This document shows, one piece after another, positions 32,503 through 41,066 of a stretch of 64,000 nt of DNA. Position 1 is the stretch's first letter; each line of letters starts with the position of its first letter. The position numbers and the translations under genes are program-made. The notes under the pieces are model-generated. The model saw only the letters and a list, made by a program, of their open reading frames with translations. It ran no database searches and had not been told where the DNA came from. The DNA lies in the NCBI RefSeq assembly GCF_014203595.1, contig NZ_JACHJK010000010.1, positions 248,001 through 312,000 on the forward strand, written 5' to 3'. Origin of the DNA: Streptomyces echinatus. GTDB lineage: Bacteria; Actinomycetota; Actinomycetes; Streptomycetales; Streptomycetaceae.

Positions 32503-34143
32503 TTAACGCCGGGTGTGGGGCGTGGCCGCCTTGACCGACGCCGCCGGCTTCCAGTCCGGGTGACCGGGCATCGGAGGGGTCTTCTCGCCGTACAGCCAGG
32601 GCTCCAGGAAACCGCCGAGGTCGCGGCCGGCGACGGTCGAGGCCAGCCGGACGAAGTCGGCGGTGGTGGCGGTGGCGTCGCGGTGTTCCCGCACCCAGAT
32701 CCGCTCCAGCCGCTCGAAGGCCGGCCGGCCGATCTCCTGCCGCAGGGCGTAGAGGGCGAGGGCGGCGCCGTCGTAGATGTTGGGCCGGAAGATGTCGATC
32801 TTCTGCCCGGCGGCCGGGGGCTTGGGCCGGGCGGGCGGGCCGCCGGCCTCGCGCCAGTGGTCGGAGGCACCGTAGGCGGCCTTCATCCGCTCTTCCATGG
32901 GCCGCTTCGCGGTCTCGTCGGCGTAGAGCGCCTCGTACCAGGTGGCGTGCCCCTCGTTCAGCCAGACGTCGGACCAGCTGCGCGGGGTGACGCTGTCGCC
33001 GAACCACTGGTGGGACAGCTCGTGCACCATGATCGACTCGATGTACCACTTGGGGTAGGCGGGCTCGGTGAACAGGTGCTTCTCGAAGAGCGAGAGCGTC
33101 TGCGTCTCCAGTTCGAAGCCCGTGGACGCCTGTGCCATGAGCACGCCATAGGTCTCGAAGGGGTACCGGCCTACCTTGCTCTCCATCCAGGCGAGCTGGT
33201 CGGGCGTCTTCGCGAGCCAGGGTTCGAGGGCCTTGCGGTCGGCGGCGGGCACGACGTCGCGCACGGGCAGCCCGTGCGGTCCCTCGCGGTGCACGACGGC
33301 GGAGCGGCCGATGGACACCTGGGCCAGTTCGGTGGCCATGGGGTGCCGGGTGCGGTAGGTCCAGGTGGTGGTGCTTCCGCTCCGGACGGCTTCGGCGGGC
33401 AGGCCGTTGGCGACGGCGGTGTAGCCGTCGGGCACGCTGATCCGGAAGGTGAACATGGCCTTGTCGGACGGATGGTCGTTGCACGGGAACACCAGGTGGG
33501 CGGCGTCGGCCTGGTTGGCCATGGCGAGGCCGTCGGAGGTGCGCACCCAGCCGCCCTGCTGGTCCTTGCCGGAGACGGGGTCACTGGTGTGCCGCACGGT
33601 GATCCGGGCCCACCTGCCCTTTGCCAGGGGGTGCTCCGGCGTGACGACCAGGTCCTCGCCGGCGCCGGTGAAGCCGGCGGGACGTCCGTCGACCTCGACG
33701 GAGCGCACGGTGCCGTGGGCGAAGTCGAGGTTGAGGTGCTCCAGGCCGGCGGTGGTCAGGGCGTCGATCGTGGTGACGGCCTCGAGCGGCTTGTCGTTGG
33801 CGCCGGTATAGGTGAGGGACAGGTCGTACGAGGTGACGTCGTACCCGGGGTTGCCCAGGTACGGGTAGAGCCGGTCGCCGACGCCGAGCGGTTCGGCCGG
33901 GGCCGCGGCGGCGACGAGGCAGACGGAGACGGCGGAGGCGAGCAGGGCCGCCTTGCGGTGCCGGGTGGGCCCGGACCGGGTCCGGCGCCGGGCGGCGGGC
34001 CGGAACCGGTGCTGAGAGGTCCCGGGCTGAGGCTGGTCCTGGCAGGTCTCGGGCTGGGCCGGTTGCCGGGAGGTCTCAGGTTGGGCCGGTTGCTGGGAGG
34101 TCTCAGGCTGGGGCCGGGGGCGAGGGCGGGGGGTGAGCAGCAT
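32503..34143 (-). CDS. Secreted M1-family metallopeptidase
   Basis: The 546-residue product has zinc ligands in H374-E-L-S-H378 and E397 (WLNEGHATW), the exact HExxH-x18-E arrangement of M1 aminopeptidases. The N-terminal beta domain (YDVTSYDLSLTYTG onward) is complete; the ERAP-like C-terminal domain is absent, as in many small Streptomyces members. A hydrophobic segment (ALLASAVSVCLVAAAAPA, about 65-82) is a signal peptide or anchor preceded by a 60-residue Gln/Pro/Arg-rich stretch containing 9-residue repeats. The long N-tail is unusual for a signal peptide, so the true start may be later; no better ribosome-binding site was seen. Confidence 0.87.
   Translation of the reverse strand: MLLTPRPRPRPQPETSQQPAQPETSRQPAQPETCQDQPQPGTSQHRFRPAARRRTRSGPTRHRKAALLASAVSVCLVAAAAPAEPLGVGDRLYPYLGNPGYDVTSYDLSLTYTGANDKPLEAVTTIDALTTAGLEHLNLDFAHGTVRSVEVDGRPAGFTGAGEDLVVTPEHPLAKGRWARITVRHTSDPVSGKDQQGGWVRTSDGLAMANQADAAHLVFPCNDHPSDKAMFTFRISVPDGYTAVANGLPAEAVRSGSTTTWTYRTRHPMATELAQVSIGRSAVVHREGPHGLPVRDVVPAADRKALEPWLAKTPDQLAWMESKVGRYPFETYGVLMAQASTGFELETQTLSLFEKHLFTEPAYPKWYIESIMVHELSHQWFGDSVTPRSWSDVWLNEGHATWYEALYADETAKRPMEERMKAAYGASDHWREAGGPPARPKPPAAGQKIDIFRPNIYDGAALALYALRQEIGRPAFERLERIWVREHRDATATTADFVRLASTVAGRDLGGFLEPWLYGEKTPPMPGHPDWKPAASVKAATPHTRR
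34044..34113. repeat. 27-bp tandem repeats in the 5' end of the M1 peptidase gene
   Basis: Two full 27-bp units (34044-34070, 34071-34097) and a partial third encode QPAQPETS(R/Q)-type nonapeptides. They lie ahead of the hydrophobic segment, in a part unlikely to be needed for catalysis. Confidence 0.75.
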
Positions 34144-34226
34144 TGCACCACCGCTACCAGCGCGCGCCCGCCGTACGGCGGCGACGCGCGCCCGGCCCAC
34201 CCGAACGAGTGGGCCGGGCGCCGTCG

Positions 34227-36602
34227 TCAGGAGGCCGGTGCCTGGTGCTGGGCCCTGCTCACGTCGTACACCCCCGGTACGTCCCGCATGGCGCGCATCA
34301 GGGCCGGGAGGCCGGCCGCATCCGGGAGCTGGAGGGTGTAGGTGTGGCGCACCCGCTGCTGGCTGGGCGGTTCGACGGTGGCGGAGACGATCTCGACTCC
34401 CTCCAGGGCGATCGCCTCGGTGAGGTCGGCGAGCAGATGGGGGCGGCCGAACGATTCGGCGACCAGGGTGACCCGGCATTCGGCGGTGTCCCCCCAGCGC
34501 ACGCCGATCTCCGCGCGCCCCCGGCTCTTCATGTGCGCCACCGCGGCGCACTCCGCGCGGTGCACGGTCACCACTCCCCCACGCACGGCGAAGCCGGTGA
34601 TCTCGTCCGGCGGTACGGGTGTGCAGCACCCGGCGAGCCGTACGGCGGTGCCCGGCGGGTCCGCGAGGACGTCGGCGCGCCGGGGGCGGGGGGCGGGGGC
34701 GCCGCCCGTGGGGCGCGCTGCGGGGGCGGCCGGGTCGGGGCGGGAGGCGGAGGCGGCCACGTCGGGCGGGCCGGCGGAGGCGGCCTTCCCGGCCCCCGCC
34801 GAGGCGGTACGGGCCGCGCCGGCCGTCTCGCCGGGGACGGTGCCGGTGCCGTCCGGCCCGGCCGGGTCGGTGCCGTCGTCCGGGTCGGTGCCGGCGCCGG
34901 GGTGCGTGGCCAGCCAGCGCTGGATGGCGATGCGGGCGGCCGGCGTGTGGGCGTGCTCCAGCCATTCGCGGGAGGGCTCGGATTCCGGGTCCTGGCCCAT
35001 CAGGAGCTGCACGGTGTCGCCGTCGCGCAGGACGGTGCTGAGGGTGGCCAGGCGGCCGCCCACACGGGCGCCGATACAGGCGTGGGCGTCCTCGCCGTAC
35101 GCCGCGTACGCGGCGTCCACGCACGTGGCGCCCTCGGGCAGGCCGAGGGCGCCGCCGTCGGGGCGGAACACGGTGATCTCGCGGTCCTGGGCGAGGTCCT
35201 CGCGCAGGGTGGACCAGAAGGTGTCGGGGTCGGGGGCGGCCCGCTGCCAGTCGAGGAGGCGGGAGAGCCAGCCGGGACGGGTGGGGTCGGCGCGCTCGCC
35301 GTCGGCAGGGGCGTCGGCGGTCTCGGGGACGGAGGTGCCGGCGGGGGTCGTGGCGGCTCCGGCGGCGGAGGTCTCGGACGCGGGCGCGTACGGGTTGCCG
35401 AGGGCCACCACACCGGCCTCGGCGACCTTGTGCATCTGGTGGGTGCGGATGAGGACTTCGACGACCTGGGCGGCACCGGGGGTCCCCCCGGGCGGATCGG
35501 TTCGCTTCCGGGACAGGGCGACGGCGGTGTGCAGGGACTGGTAGAGGTTGAACTTCGGTACGGCGATGAAGTCCTTGAACTCCGCGACCACCGGTGTCAT
35601 GCACGTGTGCAGCTCACCGAGGACGGCGTAACAGTCCGCGTCCTCGTTCACCAGCACCAGCAGACGTCCGAAGTCGGTGCCACGCAGCCGGCCGCGCTTG
35701 CGCGCCACACGGTGGACGGAGACGAAGTGCCGTGGACGGATGAGGACTTCGGCCGGGATGTCGGCCTCGCGCAGCACCCGGCGCATCTCCTCGGCGACCT
35801 CGGCGAGCGGGTCGCCGGGGCGGGCGGCGTTCTCCGCGATGAGTTCGCGGGTGTGTTCGTACTCCTCGGGGTGGAGGATGGCGAAGACCAGGTCCTCCAG
35901 CTCCGTCTTGAGCGCCTGCACGCCGAGGCGCTCGGCGAGCGGGATCAGGACGTCTCGGGTGACCTTGGCGATCCGCTCCTGCTTCTCGGGGCGCATCACG
36001 CCGAGGGTGCGCATGTTGTGCAGGCGGTCGGCGAGTTTGATCGACATCACGCGCACGTCGTTGCCGGTGGCGACGAGCATCTTGCGGAAGGTCTCCGGTT
36101 CGGCGGCGGCTCCGTAGTCGACCTTCTCCAGTTTCGTGACGCCGTCGACCAGATAACGGACCTCCTCGCCGAACTGTTCCCGCACCTGATCCAGCGTCAC
36201 CTCGGTGTCCTCGACGGTGTCGTGCAGCAGGGAGGCCGTCAACGTCGTCGTCTCGGCGCCGAGTTCGGCGAGGATCAGGGTCACGGCGAGCGGGTGCGTG
36301 ATGTACGGCTCGCCGCTCTTGCGCATCTGGCCGCGGTGCGAGGACTCCGCCAGGACATAGGCACGGCGCAGGGGTTCGAGGTCCGCGTCGGGGTGATGGG
36401 CGCGGTGCGCCTCCACGACGTGGCTGATGGCGTCGGGCAGCTTGTCGCGGGCGGCGGAGCCGAGCAGTGCGGCGCGGCCGAGCCGACGCAGGTCGATCCG
36501 GGGCCGGGCCTTTCTGCGCGGCACCGCGGACGCTGTGAGCGCTTGTGGCGCTGTGGGCGCCACAGGACCAGCCGTCGCAGGATTCGTGGCCTCCGCACTC
36601 AT
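34227..36602 (-). CDS. rshA: RelA/SpoT homologue (RshA-like) (p)ppGpp metabolism protein
   Basis: The 791-residue product starts at ATG 36602 with GGAGG seven bases before. Domains in order: HD hydrolase (about 75-230, with HDTVEDT at 127-133), synthetase (about 250-365, with RPRHFVSVHR near 290, D310 and YQSLHT at 354-359), TGS (about 440-505) and ACT at the end. In the synthetase half the G-loop G-R-P-K-H reads I-R-P-R-H and the A-V-R after the metal Asp is changed, so synthesis may be weak; the HD half looks intact. Streptomyces has a canonical RelA plus this second enzyme, linked in S. coelicolor to phosphate limitation. A low-complexity linker (about 585-660) precedes the Cys-containing region. 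Confidence 0.9.
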   Translation of the reverse strand: MSAEATNPATAGPVAPTAPQALTASAVPRRKARPRIDLRRLGRAALLGSAARDKLPDAISHVVEAHRAHHPDADLEPLRRAYVLAESSHRGQMRKSGEPYITHPLAVTLILAELGAETTTLTASLLHDTVEDTEVTLDQVREQFGEEVRYLVDGVTKLEKVDYGAAAEPETFRKMLVATGNDVRVMSIKLADRLHNMRTLGVMRPEKQERIAKVTRDVLIPLAERLGVQALKTELEDLVFAILHPEEYEHTRELIAENAARPGDPLAEVAEEMRRVLREADIPAEVLIRPRHFVSVHRVARKRGRLRGTDFGRLLVLVNEDADCYAVLGELHTCMTPVVAEFKDFIAVPKFNLYQSLHTAVALSRKRTDPPGGTPGAAQVVEVLIRTHQMHKVAEAGVVALGNPYAPASETSAAGAATTPAGTSVPETADAPADGERADPTRPGWLSRLLDWQRAAPDPDTFWSTLREDLAQDREITVFRPDGGALGLPEGATCVDAAYAAYGEDAHACIGARVGGRLATLSTVLRDGDTVQLLMGQDPESEPSREWLEHAHTPAARIAIQRWLATHPGAGTDPDDGTDPAGPDGTGTVPGETAGAARTASAGAGKAASAGPPDVAASASRPDPAAPAARPTGGAPAPRPRRADVLADPPGTAVRLAGCCTPVPPDEITGFAVRGGVVTVHRAECAAVAHMKSRGRAEIGVRWGDTAECRVTLVAESFGRPHLLADLTEAIALEGVEIVSATVEPPSQQRVRHTYTLQLPDAAGLPALMRAMRDVPGVYDVSRAQHQAPAS

Positions 36603-36898
36603 GGGCACCTCCGGCTCGTGGACCGGCGGACGGAGCCCCATGGCACACGCGGCTCAGGGTTGGCGACGTTCCCCCGTCCGTGCCGGTGCTTGATGCTACC
36701 GAGCCCACCACGTACGACGGACCGCCTCTCGCCGAGCGTGAAACGGATCACCCATTCGAGCGATGAAATCGAGGTTTAGAGTCTGCGTCAGGTGCCCTGT
36801 TGTCGGCCGCGGTTTCGAACGCCCCGGCCTCCGGGCCCGCCGCGACCGACGGACCGGACGGACGGGACCCGGGGCCGGGGCCGTCCGCGCTCCTCGGG

Positions 36899-37768
36899 TC
36901 AGCCGGACGCCCGGGCCAGCCAGTCGGCGTCGATCGCGCCCTCGGCGACGATCACGGCCGGTCCGGTCATCTCGATCTCGCCGTCAGGCCGCTCGGTGAT
37001 GACCAGGCGCCCGCCGGGCACGTCGACGGTGTACGTCGCCGGGGTGCCGGTGACGGCCGGGTCGGTGCCGTCCCGGCGGGCGGCGGCCACGGCGACGGCA
37101 CACGCGCCCGTGCCGCACGAACGCGTCTCGCCGGAGCCGCGCTCGTGCACGCGCATGGCGACGTGGCGGGGGCCGCGGTCGACGACGAACTCGACGTTCA
37201 CCCCGTCCGGGTAGGCGGCCCGCGGGCTGACCGGCGGCGCGTCGTACAGGGTGCCGGCGTGGGCCAGGTCGGCCACGAAGGCCACCGCGTGCGGGTTGCC
37301 CATGTTCACGTTGCGCGCGGGCCAGCTCCGCTCGTCGACGGTCACCGTGACGTCCCCTTCGGGGAGACGGGCGCGGCCCATGCCGACGGTGACGTCACCG
37401 TCCTTCGCGATGTGGACGGTCCTCACGCCCGCGCGCGTGGCGATGGTGAGGTCGCCTTCGGCCACATGTCCCGCGTGCTGGAGGTAGCGCGCGAACACAC
37501 GCACACCGTTGCCGCACATCTCGGCGACGGAGCCGTCGCCGTTGCGGTAGTCCATGAACCATTCCGCCTCGCCGGCCATCGCCCGGGCCTCCGGGTGCGC
37601 CGCGGACCGCACGACGTGCAGCACGCCGTCGCCGCCGATGCCCGCCCGGCGGTCGCACAGGGCGGCCACGGCTGCCCGGGAGAGGTCGAGGGCGTTCTCG
37701 GGGTCCGGGACGATCACGAAGTCGTTCTCGGTGCCGTGCCCCTTGAGGAAGGCGATCGGTGTGCTCAT
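36899..37768 (-). CDS. dapF: Diaminopimelate epimerase
   Basis: The 289-residue product has both catalytic cysteines: C in AEMCGNGVRVFARY (about residue 90) and C in SCGTGACAVAVAAARR (about 225). The start KGHGTENDFVIVPD is the family signature. It converts LL- to meso-diaminopimelate in lysine and peptidoglycan synthesis; Streptomyces walls use the LL form and need meso-DAP for lysine. ATG start. Adjacent genes are on the same strand (membrane protein, miaA upstream). Confidence 0.96.
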   Translation of the reverse strand: MSTPIAFLKGHGTENDFVIVPDPENALDLSRAAVAALCDRRAGIGGDGVLHVVRSAAHPEARAMAGEAEWFMDYRNGDGSVAEMCGNGVRVFARYLQHAGHVAEGDLTIATRAGVRTVHIAKDGDVTVGMGRARLPEGDVTVTVDERSWPARNVNMGNPHAVAFVADLAHAGTLYDAPPVSPRAAYPDGVNVEFVVDRGPRHVAMRVHERGSGETRSCGTGACAVAVAAARRDGTDPAVTGTPATYTVDVPGGRLVITERPDGEIEMTGPAVIVAEGAIDADWLARASG

Positions 37769-37884
37769 TCCTCGATCGTACGGGGTCGCTCCGCCGGGGG
37801 GCCGATGGCGGGGAGTGGCTGGTGGGACGGTGGGTCCGTACCGGTCGGCGGGTCCCAGGGGCGCTGTCGTCCGCGCCCGTCACC

Positions 37885-38655
37885 TCAGCGGAGCCTCGCC
37901 ACCCGCCAGACGGCGAGGACCGCCACAACGGCCACGAGGAGGACGTATCCGAGTACGACGCGCCAGTCGGGCCGGCGGCCCGAACCGCGTGCCGGCAGCC
38001 CCGGCCAGGTGTAGCCCACCCTGCGGGCGGCCATCATGCCCCAGCCGGCGGCGCAGGAGCAGATCAGCAGCCCGAGCATGGCGATGACGGCGCCGCTGTC
38101 GCCGAAGTCGAAGGCGAGCGGGAAGGCGAACATCAGGGAGCCGACGGCGGCGAGGGCGACGATGGGGGCGAGCTGCCAGATGCGCAGCCGGCCCTGCGGG
38201 CGGAGCTCGACCTCGACCTCCGGCCCGCTCGGATACATCTCCTCGGGCGCCGGTCCGTCGGCGGTGACGCCGCCCGCGGTGTCGTCGGGCCCGTCGTCGG
38301 CCAGAGGGTCCTCGGCCAGGGGGTCCGCGGCCAGGGGGTTCCCCGCCAGACGGTCCTCGGTCAGAGGGTCCCCTGCCAGGCGGTCTCCGGACAGACGGTC
38401 CCCGACCAGACGGTCTTCGGCCGAGCGGACCTCGGACAGACGGTCTCCGGACAGACGGTCCTCGGTCGGGCCGTCGCTCATCAGGCCGTTCTCGTGCGGA
38501 CCGGACGCCTGGGCGCCGGTCGGCCGCAGGCCTTCGCGCAGACCGTTCACCCGGGGGCGGTCCTCGTCCGGGCGGGCTTCGCCCCGGCCTGGATCGTCAC
38601 CCTCAGTGGTCAGGTGCTCGGCACTTCGTGCGGTGTCGCGAGGGCCGGCCTCCAT
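37885..38655 (-). CDS. Membrane protein with repetitive acidic N-terminus
   Basis: The 256-residue product starts at ATG 38655, nine bases after GGGAGGG; the frame extends to a TTG that overlaps this site. Residues 1-140 are hydrophilic and contain about ten copies of a five-residue motif (D-R-L-x-G or D-P-L-x-x). Residues 165-250 form three membrane segments (IVALAAVGSLMFAFPLAF, VIAMLGLLICSCAAGWGMM, VVLGYVLLVAVVAVLAVW). The membrane part is conserved-looking but of unknown function. It may be co-transcribed with dapF (116-base gap). Confidence 0.72.
   Translation of the reverse strand: MEAGPRDTARSAEHLTTEGDDPGRGEARPDEDRPRVNGLREGLRPTGAQASGPHENGLMSDGPTEDRLSGDRLSEVRSAEDRLVGDRLSGDRLAGDPLTEDRLAGNPLAADPLAEDPLADDGPDDTAGGVTADGPAPEEMYPSGPEVEVELRPQGRLRIWQLAPIVALAAVGSLMFAFPLAFDFGDSGAVIAMLGLLICSCAAGWGMMAARRVGYTWPGLPARGSGRRPDWRVVLGYVLLVAVVAVLAVWRVARLR
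38301..38465. repeat. 15-bp tandem repeats in a membrane protein gene
   Basis: About eleven degenerate 15-bp units (on the plus strand like GGACAGACGGTCTCC) encode the pentapeptide repeats. The frame is preserved throughout. Confidence 0.8.
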
Positions 38656-38762
38656 CGCCACGCGCCCTCCCAACTAGGCTCCACTTGGTCGATCGAAGCT
38701 CGATGATGGCACGGCGTCGAAGGCCGCGATGACCGGCGGCGCATCCCGATGCCATGACGTGA

Positions 38763-39701
38763 TCAGGCTGTGACCGGTCGTTCGACCAACGCCAGGGCCA
38801 GCTGCGGAAGTTCCCCGCGGTCCACGACGGCCCCACTCAACCAGTGCACCCGGGGATCGCGCCTGAACCACGAATCCTGGCGGCGCGCGAAGCGCTTGGT
38901 GGCACGCACGGTCTCGGCCCGGGCTTCCGCTTCGGTGCACTCCCCGGCGAGCGCGGCGAGGACCTGCTGGTAGCCGAGCGCGCGCGACGCCGTGCGCCCC
39001 TCGCGCAGGCCCTGCGCCTCCAGTGCGCGCACCTCGTCCACGAGGCCGGCCTCCCACATGCGGTCGACGCGCCGCGCGATGCGGTCGTCCAGTTCCGGAC
39101 GGGCCACGTCGACGCCGATCTGGACGGTGTCGTAGACGGAGTCGTGGCCGGGCAGATTGGCCGTGAAGGGCTGTCCGGTGATCTCGATCACTTCCAGCGC
39201 CCGGACGATACGGCGGCCGTTGCTGGGCAGGATCGCGCGGGCGGCCCCGGGGTCGGCGGCGGCCAGCCGGGCATGCAGCGCGCCCGGCCCGCGCAGCGCC
39301 AGCTCCTCCTCCAGGCGGGCCCGGACCTCGGGGTCGGTGCCGGGGAACTCCAGGTTGTCGACGGCACCGCGGACGTACAGTCCGGAGCCGCCGACCAGGA
39401 TCGGCCAGCGGCCCTCGGCAAGCAGCGCGTCGATCCGCTCGCGGGCCAGTTTCTGGTACTCGGCGACCGACGCGGTGACCGTTACGTCCCAGATGTCGAG
39501 CAGGTGGTGCGGGATGCCGCCACGCTCCTCGGGCGTCAGCTTGGCGGTGCCGATGTCCATCCCCCGGTACAGCTGCATGGAGTCGGCGTTGACGACCTCG
39601 CCGTCGAGCTGCTGGGCGAGGAAGACGCCAAGATCGGACTTTCCGGCCGCGGTGGGTCCGACGACGGCGATGACGCGGGGGGCGAGGGGTGCGCTGCTCA
39701 C
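38763..39701 (-). CDS. miaA: tRNA dimethylallyltransferase
   Basis: The 312-residue product from GTG 39701 (VSSAPLAPRVIAVV) has P-loop GPTAAGKS, the conserved NADSMQLYRGMDIGTAKL and VGGSGLYVRG, and a C-terminal region with WFRRDPRVHWL. It puts a dimethylallyl group on N6 of A37 in tRNAs reading UNN codons, including the rare TTA codon used by Streptomyces developmental genes. MiaB, encoded 2.3 kb upstream on the same strand, carries out the next step. Confidence 0.95.
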   Translation of the reverse strand: MSSAPLAPRVIAVVGPTAAGKSDLGVFLAQQLDGEVVNADSMQLYRGMDIGTAKLTPEERGGIPHHLLDIWDVTVTASVAEYQKLARERIDALLAEGRWPILVGGSGLYVRGAVDNLEFPGTDPEVRARLEEELALRGPGALHARLAAADPGAARAILPSNGRRIVRALEVIEITGQPFTANLPGHDSVYDTVQIGVDVARPELDDRIARRVDRMWEAGLVDEVRALEAQGLREGRTASRALGYQQVLAALAGECTEAEARAETVRATKRFARRQDSWFRRDPRVHWLSGAVVDRGELPQLALALVERPVTA

Positions 39702-39884
39702 CGCACCAGTCTCGCAAACCTCCAGGCGAGGTCTCGAACGAGTTACGTGACGGGGCGGTTCCCGCGTCGTTGCCCGTGGCGAGGTGCCGCCCGCCGGGAC
39801 GCGGGAGGCGGTGACCCGGGCGGCGCAACCGTACGCACCGGGCGACGCGGGAATTCGCCCGCACGAGTACCGTATGGAGTGGAT

Positions 39885-40187
39885 ATGGGCGTGTTTGCAC
39901 GGCTTCTCGGCAGGTCGAAGGCGACTCCGGAGGCGTCGGACGCGGCGGCGGACGCCGGCACGGAGCCGGCGGTGGCCGAGGCGGAGCAGGCGGATCGGAC
40001 GGAGTCGACGGAGGCGGGGGGAGCCGGGTCGGAAGAGGTCACGGAGGCGGCCGGGGACGGGCGCGAGGACGTGGCCGTGCGGTCGGACGCCGGTACGGAC
40101 GACGCGTCCGAGAGCACCGGGATCCCCCGGCAGCAGGCCGCCGGGGAGGCCGCCGACAGCGAGGCCGGCGAGGGCGCCCGCAGGTAA
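39885..40187 (+). CDS. Small acidic protein of unknown function
   Basis: The 100-residue product starts at ATG 39885, six bases after GGAG. It begins MGVFARLLGRSKATPE and is then almost entirely Ala/Glu/Asp/Gly/Thr, so probably disordered. It ends 24 bases before the next small gene, suggesting a two-gene transcript divergent from miaA. Function not recognised. Confidence 0.6.
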   Translation: MGVFARLLGRSKATPEASDAAADAGTEPAVAEAEQADRTESTEAGGAGSEEVTEAAGDGREDVAVRSDAGTDDASESTGIPRQQAAGEAADSEAGEGARR

Positions 40188-40211
40188 CTGCCCCGCGAGG
40201 GAAGGTGGACC

Positions 40212-40490
40212 ATGGGTCTGATGGACAACATGAAGGCCAAGCTGGGCCCGGCCAAGGACAAGGTGTCGGACCTCGCACGGCAGCACGGGGACAAGGTCCA
40301 GCACGGGATCGACAAGGCCGCGAAGGCCGTCGACGAGCGGACCAAGCACAAGTACAGCGACAAGATCCACGCGGGCACGGGCAAGGCCAAGGAGGCGATG
40401 GACCGCCTGGCGCACAAGAGCGGCCCGGACGCGGCGCCGCCCGACCCGATGACCCCGACCCGCCCGGAGGGACCGCCCCCGGCTTCGTGA
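40212..40490 (+). CDS. MT0933-like antitoxin family protein
   Basis: The 92-residue product MGLMDNMKAKLGPAKDKVSD continues with HGDKVQHGIDKAAKAVDERT and KYSDKIHAGTGKAKEAMDRL, the amphipathic helical pattern of the MT0933/Rv0909 antitoxin family. The Pro-rich end is disordered. In mycobacteria the partner toxin gene is adjacent; none is evident here, so it is an orphan, possibly acting as a general helical stress protein. ATG start after GAAGGTGG. Confidence 0.8.
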   Translation: MGLMDNMKAKLGPAKDKVSDLARQHGDKVQHGIDKAAKAVDERTKHKYSDKIHAGTGKAKEAMDRLAHKSGPDAAPPDPMTPTRPEGPPPAS

Positions 40491-41066
40491 GCCGGCGCCG
40501 CCCGCGGGGTGCCGTCGGCGACGGGGCCCGGGGGAAGCCCCGGGTGGCGGTGTCCGACGGGTGCTTGCGCCGGTGGTGTCCGAGGAGAGTCTCTACGGCG
40601 GTGTCCTGGGAGTGTCCCTGCGCCGGTGCCCGGGAGGAGCCCCGACGGCGGTGCCGGGACGATCCTCAGCGGCACGGCGGTGGACGGCCGAGGAGCGATA
40701 CGGCTCCCGGCCGTCCGCCGTTCCCGAACGGTGGGAGACCCGCCGGTTTCCGCACGGTGGGAGACCCGTCGGTTTCCGCACGGCGGAGAAGCCGTCGTTT
40801 CCGCTGAAGTCGGCGGGGGGCTCAGTGAGGCGTGGCCTGGCGAGGAACGACTCAGCAGGCGGAGCGGCGGCAACGCGGGACGGCCAGACGGCAGCGCGGC
40901 GAGGCGGGCGGACGGGCGGCTGCGCGGCGAGGCAGCGGCCCAGCGGACGGGTGCGCGAGGGGGCAAGCGAACGGGCGGACGGAGAAACTGCAGCCCGCGG
41001 AGGGGACGTGGTTGCGCGCAACCGTGGAAGCGGCCGGGCGCGCGCGGTGAAGTGGTGGCAGGACGG
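40491..41066. other. Gene-poor region with degenerate repeats
   Basis: This is a 576-base gap between convergent genes. It is filled by decayed GC-rich repeats, including a clear 26-bp array (40727-40803) and looser GGCGGTGTCC(G/T)GGAG copies at about 40565-40660. Open frames here have Arg/Gly-rich, gene-unlike composition. Confidence 0.6.
40727..40803. repeat. Three 26-bp tandem repeats
   Basis: Units begin at 40727, 40753 and 40779, each like CACGGTGGGAGACCCGTCGG followed by TTTCCG; the third has lost one base. The first two differ at only two or three positions. Confidence 0.85.
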
